The notes: a model not told the origin generated them from the letters alone. 64,000 nucleotides of DNA from Bacteroidota bacterium (GCA_023443765.1 JAEZTA010000002.1:1-64000); one strand, 5' to 3'; counted from the first letter of the stretch, positions 28,301-37,110 are shown. Translations and numbers: made by a program.

Positions 28301-28518
28301 GTCTGAAGAACATCACGCTGGGTTATACGCTTCCCAAGTCCATCGGCCGCGCCATCGGCATGCCGAGCACTTCGATCCGTCTGTATGTAAGTATCGACAA
28401 CGCATTTACGATCACCGGTTATGACGGTATCGACCCCGAGGTGGGCAACTACGGTATCGACAGCGGTGTCTACCCGGTATCCCGTTTCTACAACTTCGGT
28501 GTAAACATCAACTTCTAA
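25312..28518 (+). CDS. SusC/RagA-type TonB-dependent transporter (second)
   Basis: 1068 aa from ATG 25312. The signal peptide (FLLMSLLCCLLIFPAWAQ) follows a short charged N-terminus. One carboxypeptidase-D regulatory-like domain (about 38-115, VSVSGRVTGSSKEPLIGVSV), a linker with GEVVAIGYGSQ, a plug with LLQGRMPGVTI and FSIRGRG, then the beta-barrel. The plug has a Gly/Asp/Asn-rich insert after the IRGRG motif (about residues 185-203) not seen in the first SusC. The partner SusD follows within 21 bp. It imports an oligosaccharide; having a second pair suggests a different size or branch of the same glycan. Confidence 0.95.
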   Translation: MKMNLTSSEKDRGMARFLLMSLLCCLLIFPAWAQERVSVSGRVTGSSKEPLIGVSVIEKGTTNGVTTDADGRYQISVKGTATLDFSYVGCKPQSLAVMNRTQIDVVMEDDAMMIGEVVAIGYGSQRKEDLSMAVTTVKLDDVAKSRAGDLATLLQGRMPGVTIQQSGDPMKKASFSIRGRGSKGNDQGSDRGNDGPTSGDGVLFVVDGVPNAPFMTDDIETVTILKDAASAAIYGASVGSSGVVLITTKKAKSGQVRVDVNVSYGVEKVSSLPDLLNAEQFNTVWKKAVDNNPGGKALPSAMNPELFPFGNVTRTNWLDEIFKTGSKQHYAASISGGSEKVQSVLSLSYDKTKGVLLNTYSESFGGKLQTDFKLTKWLKLSERVSFSASNGQGDVDTGHQGPIMGAMWYPTFAPVYEMNEDGSYALDEKGNKYFGGTTPKWAGVSGTPNIYNPVAYLERLHRKYPENKIFSTTSLEIKPISSLTIRSEFTADLRTKEEDEFYPVMKEAGLMRTKSNREQFFYRDRHWLSETTVSWAELFGKHHISAMAGFTADSKKTHRRSIFSKDYPEEKDDLLWDDANDWTIKPQERKYDYTMYSVLARVGYSFDDRYFLVGSIRRDASSKLPISKPYDWFPSVSGSWKLSSEKFFQNAGLDKVFDLVKFRAGWGKVGNVELYKNNAATAELLTYDWPGIFGQGLNQTIAGTYLSTIPNLNARWETTVQTSAGLDMELFDNSLSVSVDYYHKVTKDLIDVIPTPEQIGVHDAPYGNMGNVLNRGWEFSVNYNGTAAHGKLNYNVWGMFSTNKGYVREYGIRKGAVQHKNPNLNSTPLLYSDKGSPWYSFQVYRTAGIFRSQDEIDKYIYKNPETGEAKLLMPDAKVGDLIFVDTNNDGVINDADQVLSGSYTPKNTFSFGGSLNWKGLDFSFMFQGVTGNKIYNGTKQLSMNARDDYGNLSTAVLDTWDFNPEHSKYPRLGLTQDSNGNYTKFSDIFLEKGDYLRLKNITLGYTLPKSIGRAIGMPSTSIRLYVSIDNAFTITGYDGIDPEVGNYGIDSGVYPVSRFYNFGVNINF

Positions 28519-28539
28519 CCAATGTATAACTACACAGAT

Positions 28540-30177
28540 ATGAAAAGGATATTATCAACGATCAGCATATTTGCCTGCGGACTTCTGTTATTGGGATGTA
28601 CGGATTTTCTCGATGTCAAGAAGTACCACGAGGCGAAAACATGGGAGACGGAGGATGACATCACCAAGGCGATTGCAGCCCTCTACTCCTTTACCTCGAA
28701 TAACTCCGAGGGTGTCACCGGACGCGGTATCGCGTGGTTCGAATGCTGCAGCGACAACATGACGGTGGGCCGCCCCCAGGCCGAAGCCGAGCAGATCCGC
28801 AACTTCCAGATGAGCCCCAGCAACGGCCGTGACGTGAAAACGACCTGGAAGGAGATGTACGAGACCAATGCCAAGGCCAACAACCTGATCAAGGTCGTTC
28901 CGACGATGAATCAGCTGAGCCCCGCCTTCAAGACCAAAGCCACGGGTATCGCCTATTTCTTCCGCGGACTGGCCATGCTCTGGATCGCTCCTTACTACGG
29001 CGACGGAGGCATCAACGGCGGTATTCCGATTATCCTCGACACGACCGAGCCGGCTGCGATGGACTCGCCGCGTCCCGCTTCGGTGGTGATGAACTACGAA
29101 CAGATTATCAAGGATATGCGCGAAGCCGGCGAACGCCTGCCGCTCTTATCGGAACTGCCCGCTGAACAGTACGGTTATCCGCACAAGGCTGCGGCCTGGG
29201 CTTTTGCCGCCCGTGCGGCGCTTTATGCAGCCCAGTACGACGCTTCGTACTACGATGTCGTGATCGAGATGTGCGACAAGGTGATGGCCCTCTCGGGCAA
29301 GGACAAGCGCGAACTCTTCGACGACGGAACCCCCAACGCCTTTGCGAACCTCTGGCGCCGGGAGCAGAACTTCGGCAGCGAATATCTTTTCTCGCTGTTG
29401 GGAAGCGCGGTCGACGGCCCGAAATACCACGGCATGCTGTTCCAGAACGGCGGTTGGAAACTCTATAACACGTGGGGCTATTTTCAGCCGACCCTCGGCC
29501 TGTGGGAGGCGTTCGAATCGGGCGACATTCGCCGCGATGCTACGATCCTCTATCCCGGACAGCATGTCAAGTTCGTGGGGCAGGATGTCATTTTCGGCGG
29601 CTACGGACTCAAGAACGGCAGCAATTTCAACTACGACATTTCGTCCGACACGGGCCTGACCTGCCGTAAGTTCCTCTCGCCGTGGGAAGGCGCCGACTGC
29701 ATCGGCAAAGAGGTGAACAGCAACGGCGACAACGCCAGCAATACGCTCGGAACCTGCCTGATCCGTTTCGCCGATGTCCTGCTGATGAAGGCCGAAGCCC
29801 TGATCTGGAAGCACGGCGAGGGAAATGCTGAGGCCAAGACGCTGCTCAACCGCATCCGCAAGCGTGCACGCCTCCCGGAGAACAGCGCCGCGACGAAAGC
29901 CGAGTTGAAGAACCAGCGCCGCTGCGAACTCGCCTTCGAGTTCATGCCTTCGCGCCACGTCGACCTGGTTCGCTGGGGCGATGCGAAGACCGAATATGCC
30001 AAACCGACCCGCCGTGCAAATTCGCACTGGGATGCCGCGACGAAGACGGTCGTGATCGACGCTCCGTCGAATTACGACAGCGGACGTACGTTCAATCCCG
30101 AAATCAACCAGGTGTTCCCGATTCCGGTTACCGCATTCAACGGTTCGGTGAACCTGGTACAGAACAAGGGCTATTAA
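28540..30177 (+). CDS. SusD/RagB family lipoprotein (second)
   Basis: 545 aa from ATG 28540 (MKRILSTISIFACGLLLLGC), preferred over ATG 28522 because it places the lipobox correctly (Cys20). Acidic TDFLD follows the Cys. SusD features: AYFFRGLAMLWIAPYYGDGGINGGIP, an HKAAAWAFAARAALYAAQYD helix, and RFADVLLMKAEALIW with FMPSRHVDLVRWGDA near the end. Works as the lid of the preceding SusC. It is longer than and only distantly similar to the first SusD. Confidence 0.95.
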   Translation: MKRILSTISIFACGLLLLGCTDFLDVKKYHEAKTWETEDDITKAIAALYSFTSNNSEGVTGRGIAWFECCSDNMTVGRPQAEAEQIRNFQMSPSNGRDVKTTWKEMYETNAKANNLIKVVPTMNQLSPAFKTKATGIAYFFRGLAMLWIAPYYGDGGINGGIPIILDTTEPAAMDSPRPASVVMNYEQIIKDMREAGERLPLLSELPAEQYGYPHKAAAWAFAARAALYAAQYDASYYDVVIEMCDKVMALSGKDKRELFDDGTPNAFANLWRREQNFGSEYLFSLLGSAVDGPKYHGMLFQNGGWKLYNTWGYFQPTLGLWEAFESGDIRRDATILYPGQHVKFVGQDVIFGGYGLKNGSNFNYDISSDTGLTCRKFLSPWEGADCIGKEVNSNGDNASNTLGTCLIRFADVLLMKAEALIWKHGEGNAEAKTLLNRIRKRARLPENSAATKAELKNQRRCELAFEFMPSRHVDLVRWGDAKTEYAKPTRRANSHWDAATKTVVIDAPSNYDSGRTFNPEINQVFPIPVTAFNGSVNLVQNKGY

Positions 30178-30203
30178 TAACCAAATAATACCATAAGCAG
30201 CAT

Positions 30204-31031
30204 ATGAAACTGTTAAAAAATATCGTCCGTGTGAGCGCCCTGTGCGGCCTGTTCCTTTCGGCTGCGACGGCAAGCGCCCAGAAGGTGCAGCTCAAGGTGA
30301 TGGACTGGAACGTGCTCTCGTTCGAGATGACCGACAAATCCAATCAGATCACCTTCGACATCGAACAGTATGTCGCCCTGATCAAGGCCCAGGACCCCGA
30401 TGTCCTCTGCCTGAACGAGCTCGAAAGCGGTACCAGCCGCATGGGTAAGGAGAAGCTGGTGGAACTGGCTACCCGCCTGAATATGTTCCCCTATTACATC
30501 ATGTCCTATCCGAAGGACGTGGGCTATTATGGAAACGGCATCCTGTCGAAATATCCCATCGTCGCTACGGGGTCGAAGCTGATCTCGTACAAGCACTACC
30601 TGGGTGAAGGCAACTACCAGTTCAATAACGACAGCTATACGAGAACCTACGGCGCCGACCAGCGCAGTGTGGGCTATGCCGACATCCTGGTTCCGACATC
30701 GGATTCCGAGGGGCAGATCGTGCGTATCGTCTGCTCGCACCTCGACCACCAGATCAATGCCTCCGGAAAGGTCAAGCAGGCGCAGGAAGTGGCGGATTTT
30801 ATCGGCCTGAACGAACCGGCTTATCCCACGGTGCTGATGGGTGACATGAACGTATCCAACCAATCCAGCATTCCGGCTATCTCCAATGTGGGCGACCTGA
30901 TTTTCTCGTCATGGGTGGACTTTATTTTCGCCTATCCGAAGGACGCATGGACGAAGGTCAGCGCGAATTCCGTCAATTGCGGCAAGCTCTCCGACCACGA
31001 TCCGATCATCGGTGTTATTTCGCTTAAATAA
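30204..31031 (+). CDS. Secreted EEP family hydrolase (second)
   Basis: 275 aa; signal peptide ending ATASAQ, no lipobox. EEP motifs: MDWNVLSFEM, LNELESG (metal Glu), GYYGNGILSKYPI, CSHLDHQ, LMGDMNVSNQ and SDHDPIIGV at the C-terminus. It resembles sphingomyelinase- or synaptojanin-like soluble EEP enzymes rather than the lipoprotein EEP at 17057, so the two are not a simple duplication. Encoded 26 bp after SusD in block C. Probably releases phosphate from, or cuts a phosphodiester in, the imported glycan. Confidence 0.85.
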   Translation: MKLLKNIVRVSALCGLFLSAATASAQKVQLKVMDWNVLSFEMTDKSNQITFDIEQYVALIKAQDPDVLCLNELESGTSRMGKEKLVELATRLNMFPYYIMSYPKDVGYYGNGILSKYPIVATGSKLISYKHYLGEGNYQFNNDSYTRTYGADQRSVGYADILVPTSDSEGQIVRIVCSHLDHQINASGKVKQAQEVADFIGLNEPAYPTVLMGDMNVSNQSSIPAISNVGDLIFSSWVDFIFAYPKDAWTKVSANSVNCGKLSDHDPIIGVISLK

Positions 31032-31060
31032 CCGTTTGTTGAACTCACAAAGTCGAAAAA

Positions 31061-31903
31061 ATGAAAAGTGTGAAAAAATATCTTGCAGCCGTCCTCACCC
31101 TGGCCCTGGCGGCCCCGGTATTCACCGGATGTACCGAGGATGACTCCTATTCGCTGAAATCGGTCAGCGCCAGTCCTTCGGACAAGTTCAACGCCAAAAT
31201 ACAGGTGGTGAGCCGTCTGAACGACGCCCCGCTGGTTACGAGCGATGCGGACTATACGGCGATCAACAATTATATGGTCAATACGCTCAAGGGACAAGAG
31301 GGGGCGTGGCTCACGATCCTCGACCGGACGGACAACGTGGACCTGACGAAGGTGATGACGGTTTCGCTCAATGCTTACCGCTGGACCGCATTCGCGTTCA
31401 ACCGGCTGAAGAACAGGACGACCTACGAGGGCAGCATGCTCTTCTTCAACCAGCCTTCGCGGCTGGTGAAGTCGGAGGCCTGCGGCAAGGGTTGTTACAT
31501 CACGGGCATGTCGCCCAAAATGGAGGGAACCCGCACGGACAAGGATGAAGACGGGAATGTGACCGGAACGGTCGACGTTTCGTTCAACATCGAGTTCCGT
31601 ACGGCGCGTTTCGACACCTCGGACCAGATCTCGGCTTTCGGCGGCGAGAACGGTGTGATGAACACGCTCAAGCGCGAGAAGATGAACATGCTGATGATCG
31701 GAACCGTGCGGAACGAGCTGTTCTCCACCCTGCAGTCGACCGTGGAGTCGACCGATGCGACCTTCCATGCGCACAACCTGGCGCAGGGTAGCGGTTACAC
31801 CCTGTTTATGGTTTGCGAGGAGCGTTTCTGGGCTCCTTCGGGCGTTACAAGCGACAATCTTGCAAACGGGATTACGGCTTACACCGTAAACCTGATGTGG
31901 TAG
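31061..31903 (+). CDS. Lipoprotein of unknown function
   Basis: 280 aa. Signal peptide with lipobox FTGC (Cys24) followed by TEDDSYS, an acidic surface-export-like tract. I recognise no domain. It contains predicted beta strands, a two-Cys segment (SEACGKGCYITGM) and a repeated aromatic pattern. The closing part (GYTLFMVCEERFW...ITAYTVNLMW) ends on an aromatic residue. It is the last gene of block C, 29 bp after the EEP gene and before a strong terminator; possibly a glycan-binding or partner protein for the EEP enzyme. Confidence 0.8.
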   Translation: MKSVKKYLAAVLTLALAAPVFTGCTEDDSYSLKSVSASPSDKFNAKIQVVSRLNDAPLVTSDADYTAINNYMVNTLKGQEGAWLTILDRTDNVDLTKVMTVSLNAYRWTAFAFNRLKNRTTYEGSMLFFNQPSRLVKSEACGKGCYITGMSPKMEGTRTDKDEDGNVTGTVDVSFNIEFRTARFDTSDQISAFGGENGVMNTLKREKMNMLMIGTVRNELFSTLQSTVESTDATFHAHNLAQGSGYTLFMVCEERFWAPSGVTSDNLANGITAYTVNLMW

Positions 31904-31933
31904 TAGAGTTGGGTTTTTTATTTCAGAGGAGGG

Positions 31934-31966
31934 GAAGACGCGCCGGCAACGGTGCGTCTTCTTTTT
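31934..31966 (+). terminator. Terminator of block C
   Basis: GAAGACGC-CCG and CGG-GCGTCTTC form a hairpin at 31934-31961, followed by five T. Confidence 0.8.
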
Positions 31967-31973
31967 GGGCATA

Positions 31974-32010
31974 AAGTAAGGGAGGCTTCTCAAGAAGCCT
32001 CCCTTACTTT
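31974..32010. terminator. Second, long hairpin between convergent genes
   Basis: A perfect 17-bp inverted repeat (31974-31990 with 31993-32009) with a 2-nt centre and TTTT beginning in the arm. It lies 16 bp beyond the stop of the minus-strand GH36 gene and serves either strand. Confidence 0.8.
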
Positions 32011-32025
32011 TGCATTACGGCGGGG

Positions 32026-34221
32026 TTATTCCGCTTTGAGCAGGAATACGCCGCTGTCGTAAATCTTCGGCATCGAGGGGTTGATGCCGGCGTTCGAGAG
32101 CATTTCGCCGCTGAGGGTCTTGCCTTCGAACCAGTTGCGGGGTTTGTCGACGTTCAGCTCGCGGATGGTGTAGCCCGTCTTCGGGTCGAGGCCCTGCAGG
32201 CGGAATTTCGGGATCAGCGAACGACCCTGGTATTGCAGGCTGTAGGTGAACAGCACGGCCTGTTTCTTATCCTTCGAGACGTAGAGTACGCCGTAGCAGC
32301 CGCTGTTGTCGTAGGGCGAGCCGATGCGGTAGAGGTCGCCCTGCATCACGATGTCGCGGTACTCCTTGTAGCTGGCGATGGCCCGGCGGGCGAACGTCCG
32401 CTCTTCGTCGGTCATCTGCTTGGGCTGGAGCTCCATGCCGAGGCGTCCGGCGCAGGCCATGTCGAAGCGGAACTTGATCGGCGTGATGTTGCCCGTCTGG
32501 TGGTTGGGAACGGCCGAGACGTGCGAACCCATGACGATGGCCGGGTAGAAGAGGCTCGTGCCATATTGGATGCGGGCACGGGAGAGGGCCTCGGTGTTGT
32601 CGCTGGTCCACACCTCGTCGAAGTATTTCAGGGCGCCGTATTCCACACGGCCGCCGCCCGAGGCGCAGGCCTGGATCAGCACGTCGGGGTATTTGGCGCG
32701 GATGCGCTCCATCACCTTGTAGAAACCCTGCGTGTAGTCGATCCAGAAATGCGACTGCTCGTCGGCGGGAAGGTAGGCCGAACCCACGTTGTTGGCGTTG
32801 CGGTTGGCGTCCCACTTGATGTAGTCGATCTTATCCGAGAGTTTTAGGGTGTTGTCGAAGACCTCGAAAACGAAATCCTGCACCTTGGGGTTCGAGAGGT
32901 CGAGCAGCCACTGGTTGCGGGTCTGCGGAGCTTCGCGCTTCGCGGGGCGGACGATCCAGTCGGGGTGTTTCTCGGCCAGTTCGCTTTTGGGGTTGACCAT
33001 CTCCGGCTCGATCCAGATGCCGAATTTCAGCCCCTTCGAATGGGCGTAGGAGGCGATGTGGTCGATGCCTTCGGGCAGTTTCGCGGTGTTGACCTGCCAG
33101 TCGCCCAGTCCGGCCCGGGAGTCGTTGCGCGGGTATTTGTTGCCGAACCAGCCGTCGTCGAGGACGAACATTTCCAGGCCCATCGAGGCTGCGTCGTCGA
33201 TCATATCTTTGAGCACCTTGGCGTCGAACTTGAAATAGGCGCCTTCCCAGCTGTTGAGCAGCGTCGGAACGACCTCGTGGCCGTGGTAAACGCCGTAGTT
33301 GCGCGCCCAGTCGTGGAGGTTGCGCGAAGCGCCGCCCGCACCGCAGAACGAGTGGGTGTAGATCATTTCGGGTGTGGTGAACGACGCGCCCGGGCGGAGT
33401 TTGTAGGCCGAGGAGTTGGGATTGGCGCCGGCGAGGATGGTCAGCGCGTCGTATTCGTCGACCTCGAAGTTGAGGCGGAAATTGCCGCTCCAAGCCAGCG
33501 CTCCCCCGATCACCTCGCCGCACGTCTCGCTGAATGTGTCGCTGTTCAGCGAAAGCAGGAACGTGGGATTCTCGGTATGGGTCGTGCGCACTTCACGCAT
33601 CGACTCGATGCTTTTCGAACCGTGGGTCAACAGCGTGTGGTCGACCTGCGCCTCGCGGGCCCAGGCTCCGTAGAGGTGGGTCAGGAGGTATTTGTCAGCC
33701 TTCAGGGGCAGCGACGAGGAGTAGAAGCTATGCAGTGTGACGGGGCCTTTCTCGCGGTTGCGGATCACGGCGTGCGTAGTGATGACGTTCTCTTTGGCGT
33801 AGGCCGTGAAGACCAGTTCCACGTCGAGCGCCTGGCAGCAGTCGGTCATCTTCACGACGGTTTCCGTTACGTTTTTGTCGGAGAGTTGTTTCGAAGCGTG
33901 CGATACGTAGCGCAGTTCGGTGTTCATGTCGCCGTCGGCATGGGTGACGCGCAGGGCCGGTTCGCGGAAGTTGCGGCCTCCCTGTGCCGAGTAGGCCAGG
34001 TCTTCGGTTCCGTGGTCGCCGCGGCGGTTGCTCTTGTAGGCGGCCAGCGGCGCCGTGTCGTCGATACGTCCGCCGAAGTGGCGGAAATAGACCTCACCCC
34101 CGGGAGTGGCGGTGAGCACCATCGAGACATTGTCGGTGCTGATGTCGATGACCTGCGGCGCGGCGGCCGATACGGTGTTCGCGGCAAAAGCGATGATCAG
34201 GGGAATCAGTAGTTTTTTCAT
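32026..34221 (-). CDS. GH36 alpha-galactosidase
   Basis: 731 aa; signal peptide ending NTVSA. The N-terminal beta-supersandwich is followed by the TIM barrel: LNSWEGAYFKFD, FVLDDGWFG, WIEPEMVNPKSELAEKHPDW, DYIKWDANR (nucleophile Asp near residue 467), QACASGGGRVEYG and WTSDNTEALSR (acid/base Asp near 536). The final all-beta domain is intact. GH36 enzymes remove terminal alpha-galactose from raffinose-family sugars, galactomannan or host glycans. It is transcribed alone, convergent to block C, with a good -7 box upstream, so it may not belong to the PUL regulon. Confidence 0.95.
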   Translation of the reverse strand: MKKLLIPLIIAFAANTVSAAAPQVIDISTDNVSMVLTATPGGEVYFRHFGGRIDDTAPLAAYKSNRRGDHGTEDLAYSAQGGRNFREPALRVTHADGDMNTELRYVSHASKQLSDKNVTETVVKMTDCCQALDVELVFTAYAKENVITTHAVIRNREKGPVTLHSFYSSSLPLKADKYLLTHLYGAWAREAQVDHTLLTHGSKSIESMREVRTTHTENPTFLLSLNSDTFSETCGEVIGGALAWSGNFRLNFEVDEYDALTILAGANPNSSAYKLRPGASFTTPEMIYTHSFCGAGGASRNLHDWARNYGVYHGHEVVPTLLNSWEGAYFKFDAKVLKDMIDDAASMGLEMFVLDDGWFGNKYPRNDSRAGLGDWQVNTAKLPEGIDHIASYAHSKGLKFGIWIEPEMVNPKSELAEKHPDWIVRPAKREAPQTRNQWLLDLSNPKVQDFVFEVFDNTLKLSDKIDYIKWDANRNANNVGSAYLPADEQSHFWIDYTQGFYKVMERIRAKYPDVLIQACASGGGRVEYGALKYFDEVWTSDNTEALSRARIQYGTSLFYPAIVMGSHVSAVPNHQTGNITPIKFRFDMACAGRLGMELQPKQMTDEERTFARRAIASYKEYRDIVMQGDLYRIGSPYDNSGCYGVLYVSKDKKQAVLFTYSLQYQGRSLIPKFRLQGLDPKTGYTIRELNVDKPRNWFEGKTLSGEMLSNAGINPSMPKIYDSGVFLLKAE

Positions 34222-34243
34222 GGTGTTTTTGGGGTTTCTGGCC

Positions 34244-34251
34244 CAAAGATA
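34244..34251 (-). promoter_or_regulatory. -7 box of GH36 gene
   Basis: Minus-strand TATCTTTG, a full match to TAnnTTTG, 22 bp before the start codon. No clear -33 element. Confidence 0.6.
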
Positions 34252-34312
34252 CGAAAATATCCGAAACGATCCGAAATGAACCGAAATAATACCGTAATGC
34301 GACGGGTTCCGA

Positions 34313-37054
34313 TCAGAATGTATAGGTGACGCGCAGGTAGCCGTAGCGACCCAGGTAGGAGGTCGAGGAGGTCAGGATGTAGTCGGTTTCGAAGCGGGTG
34401 GTGGCGTAGTCGGGGCGGTTGAGGATGTCGATGAAGCCTACGGAGCAGCCCAGCCGGTTTTCCTTGCCGAATTTGCGCCCGGCCGAGGCGTTGAGGATCA
34501 CGTTGTGGCGCGTGAGCGTGTGCGAACGGCTATTGCAATAGAACTCGTAGAGCGTGCCGACCGATCCGAAATACTTGCCGAAGCGCAGGTCGACGCGGGC
34601 GTTGACCTGTTCGCGCAGCTCCTGCGAAGTCTCCCGCTGGGTGGTGTAGGAGCTCATCGAGGTATTGGAGCGGATGTAGAGTTTGACCTTGGTCGAAAAG
34701 CCCGAGTCGAACCCGAAGCCGATGCGGAGCGAATGCCGGGCCGAATGGAAAAGTTCGTCGCCGGTGAAGTAGGGGGTCTGGTCGAAGCCGTAGTTGACCG
34801 AGGCGTTCACGGTCGACCGCAGGGGATTGATCTGCTGTGAGTAGGAGACCGAGCCTCCGATGCTGTAATTGCCTCCGACGTTATCTTGCGTGGTGAGCTG
34901 TGCGCCCTTCTGCGCCGTGTAGTCGTACTGGGGCAGGTAGGTGTCTTCGAGGAAGAGCGTGCGCCGCGAGGCGATGTAGTTGAAGGTATAGCTGCCGTTG
35001 AGCCGCACGCTGAAACTGAGGGCTTTTTTGACATCGGTGAACTGGAATCCGGTCGATCCCGAGAGGTTGTTCTGCAGTTTGAGGTCGGGGTTTCCGGCCT
35101 GTAGCGCCAGGGGATTGGAGGCGTCGAGCGTCGAGCGCAGCGATTCGAGCGAAATCATCTGCGGAAAGGAGGTGAGATTGAACGTGAACCGCCGCCGGGA
35201 CTTGCCGACCGAGAGAAAAATCGCCGGGTTCAACTCAAAGAACTGCCGCGGAAAACGCATGTCTTCGGGAAAACGTTCGCTGCGGGCAACGTCGTAGAGG
35301 ATTCCGCCCAGCCCGACCGACATCCAGACATCTTCGTGCCGGTATTGCAGATAGGTTTGTATGCTGTGGGTATAGGTGTCGGTCGTATAGTTGTAGGAGT
35401 TGACCGTGTCGATGACGCCCCGCGGATCGCTGAGGAAATCGACCGCCAGCTGTTTCGAACGCTCGTAGTCGCGGCTGAAGCTGTACGAGGCTGAGAACGA
35501 ACCCTTTTTGCCCAGTTTGTAGCGGTAGCCCACGTTCGCGCCGAACGAATAGCTGAGGCTGTTGCCGTCGTTGCGCAGTTTGACCTGCAGGCCGGGTGTC
35601 GAGGCGGCGGTGTCGATCCGCCAGCCGTCGCGGTTGCCGGTGTCGTATTTGCCTGAGGCGCTGAAAGTCAGGGTTGACCGTTTGGAAATCCTTGTTTGGT
35701 AGTAAAGGTTGAGGTTCAACCGGATGTTCCGTTTGTCGGAATTGCTGTTGAGGTCGGTCCGGGTATGCTCGTCGTCGATCTGCTGTAGTGTGCGGCTGTG
35801 GCCGGAGTAGGAGCCATTGTCGAACGAAAAGGAGGTCGTGGCGCCGAAAACCTTCTTTTTCCGCTGGATGCCGATGATGTTCATCACGTCGGTCGAGAGC
35901 GATTTCGAGAGCGACTGACTGGTGTTCTCCTCGTTACGCAGGGCATAGGCGTCGGTCGGGAAATATTCGGTCTGCGAGCGGTTTATGCTGCTCTGGCGGT
36001 TGCGCCCGAACCGGACGGTGGTCATAACGTCGGTCGAGTCGCCTCGCCGAAGGGAGTATTCCCCGCGGGCGTCGGTCTGTTTCGAGGGGGTGGTTTTCGA
36101 ATTGAATGAAGCATTGTCGCCCTGCTGGATGTGGTCCTTCGAATTGGAGGCTTCGAGGCGTATGTTGCCTTTTTCGCTGTTGCGGTAGAAGGTCCCGGCT
36201 TCGGAATGGCGGATTTCGTGCCGCCCGGAGTAGTCTTTTTCGAGGCTCGCGCCGAGCGAGGCTTCCAGGTTGCCGCCCTGGATGAAACCGCGCTTCGACT
36301 TGGTTTCGACATCCATCACCTTCTCCTTTTCGGCCGTGTTGTCGCCCATGCGCTTCGCCGTGGGGCTCAGGTCTTCGTAGACCCGCACGCTTTTGACATC
36401 CGAGGCTTCGAGGTCGGAGAGGACGTAGGAGGTTTTGGAGCCGAAGAGGTTTTTACCGTCGATCAGCACCCGTTTGACCTCCTGCCCTTCGGCGTAAATC
36501 TTATTGTCTTTGATCTCGACCCCCGGGAGTTGTTTGAGCAGTTCCGCGAACCGGTCGTCGGCCATGGTTTTGAATGCCCCGGCGTTGTAGACCGTCGTGT
36601 CGCCCCGGAAAACCATGGCGACCTGCTGTCCGACGACCACTACCTGGGCGATCGACTGTTCGTCGAATTCCATTTTGACATCGATGCTGCCCCGGAATTC
36701 GTTCTTGCCGTAGCGTTTTTTGAAGGGTTTATAGCCGACGTAGGAGACTTCCAGGTCGACCGAGTCGCGGAAAATCCGGTCGCAGCGGTAGGTGGCCAGG
36801 ATGCGGTAGGAATCCTCCTTGGCGGTTGTTCCCCGCAGGGTGTCGGTTTTGCTGATGATCGAGACCGTGGCGCCGATCAGCGGGTCTTTCGTCTCTTTGT
36901 CCAGTACGATAATGGTCGTCTGGGCCGATCTGCCGCTGCCCATGAACTGCGCGTAGACCATGCGGGACTGGGGCGCATCGCTTCGGGCCGGGTGCGCGGA
37001 GGGCATGCCGACAAACCCGAAAAGGGCGAGAATCAGTAGTATGTAACGCGTCAA
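34313..37054 (-). CDS. TonB-dependent-receptor-like outer-membrane beta-barrel protein without SusD partner
   Basis: 913 aa from TTG 37054 (TRYILLILALFGFVG signal peptide); the frame stays open to TTG 37084, but no ATG lies at the N-terminus, and the -7 box overlaps the longer start. A carboxypeptidase-D regulatory-like domain (TTIIVLDKETKDPLIGATV) is followed by a plug (LKQLPGVEIKDNKIYAEGQEV, RVLIDGKNLFG) and an outer-membrane beta-barrel of the OMP_b-brl_3 type ending GYLRVTYTF. Such proteins are common singletons in Bacteroidota; they may import or export peptides or metals. No neighbouring lipoprotein. Substrate unknown. Confidence 0.85.
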   Translation of the reverse strand: MTRYILLILALFGFVGMPSAHPARSDAPQSRMVYAQFMGSGRSAQTTIIVLDKETKDPLIGATVSIISKTDTLRGTTAKEDSYRILATYRCDRIFRDSVDLEVSYVGYKPFKKRYGKNEFRGSIDVKMEFDEQSIAQVVVVGQQVAMVFRGDTTVYNAGAFKTMADDRFAELLKQLPGVEIKDNKIYAEGQEVKRVLIDGKNLFGSKTSYVLSDLEASDVKSVRVYEDLSPTAKRMGDNTAEKEKVMDVETKSKRGFIQGGNLEASLGASLEKDYSGRHEIRHSEAGTFYRNSEKGNIRLEASNSKDHIQQGDNASFNSKTTPSKQTDARGEYSLRRGDSTDVMTTVRFGRNRQSSINRSQTEYFPTDAYALRNEENTSQSLSKSLSTDVMNIIGIQRKKKVFGATTSFSFDNGSYSGHSRTLQQIDDEHTRTDLNSNSDKRNIRLNLNLYYQTRISKRSTLTFSASGKYDTGNRDGWRIDTAASTPGLQVKLRNDGNSLSYSFGANVGYRYKLGKKGSFSASYSFSRDYERSKQLAVDFLSDPRGVIDTVNSYNYTTDTYTHSIQTYLQYRHEDVWMSVGLGGILYDVARSERFPEDMRFPRQFFELNPAIFLSVGKSRRRFTFNLTSFPQMISLESLRSTLDASNPLALQAGNPDLKLQNNLSGSTGFQFTDVKKALSFSVRLNGSYTFNYIASRRTLFLEDTYLPQYDYTAQKGAQLTTQDNVGGNYSIGGSVSYSQQINPLRSTVNASVNYGFDQTPYFTGDELFHSARHSLRIGFGFDSGFSTKVKLYIRSNTSMSSYTTQRETSQELREQVNARVDLRFGKYFGSVGTLYEFYCNSRSHTLTRHNVILNASAGRKFGKENRLGCSVGFIDILNRPDYATTRFETDYILTSSTSYLGRYGYLRVTYTF

Positions 37055-37080
37055 ACCGGGGAGTGAACGATTTATTGGCT

Positions 37081-37110
37081 GCAAGGTAGCAATTTCTGCC
37101 CATAGTACAA
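37081..37110 (-). promoter_or_regulatory. Putative promoter of the 34313-37054 gene
   Basis: On the minus strand TTG (37108-37110), 19-bp spacer, then TACCTTGC (37081-37088), a near match to the -33/-7 pattern. It supports the shorter TTG start at 37054. Confidence 0.45.

Noticed and set aside
1186..31903. Possible mobile element carrying the PUL
   Set aside because: No integrase, transposase, direct repeats or tRNA gene is seen at the borders within the window.
31934..32010. Small RNA between convergent genes
   Set aside because: The two hairpins are explained as terminators; there is no promoter box between them.
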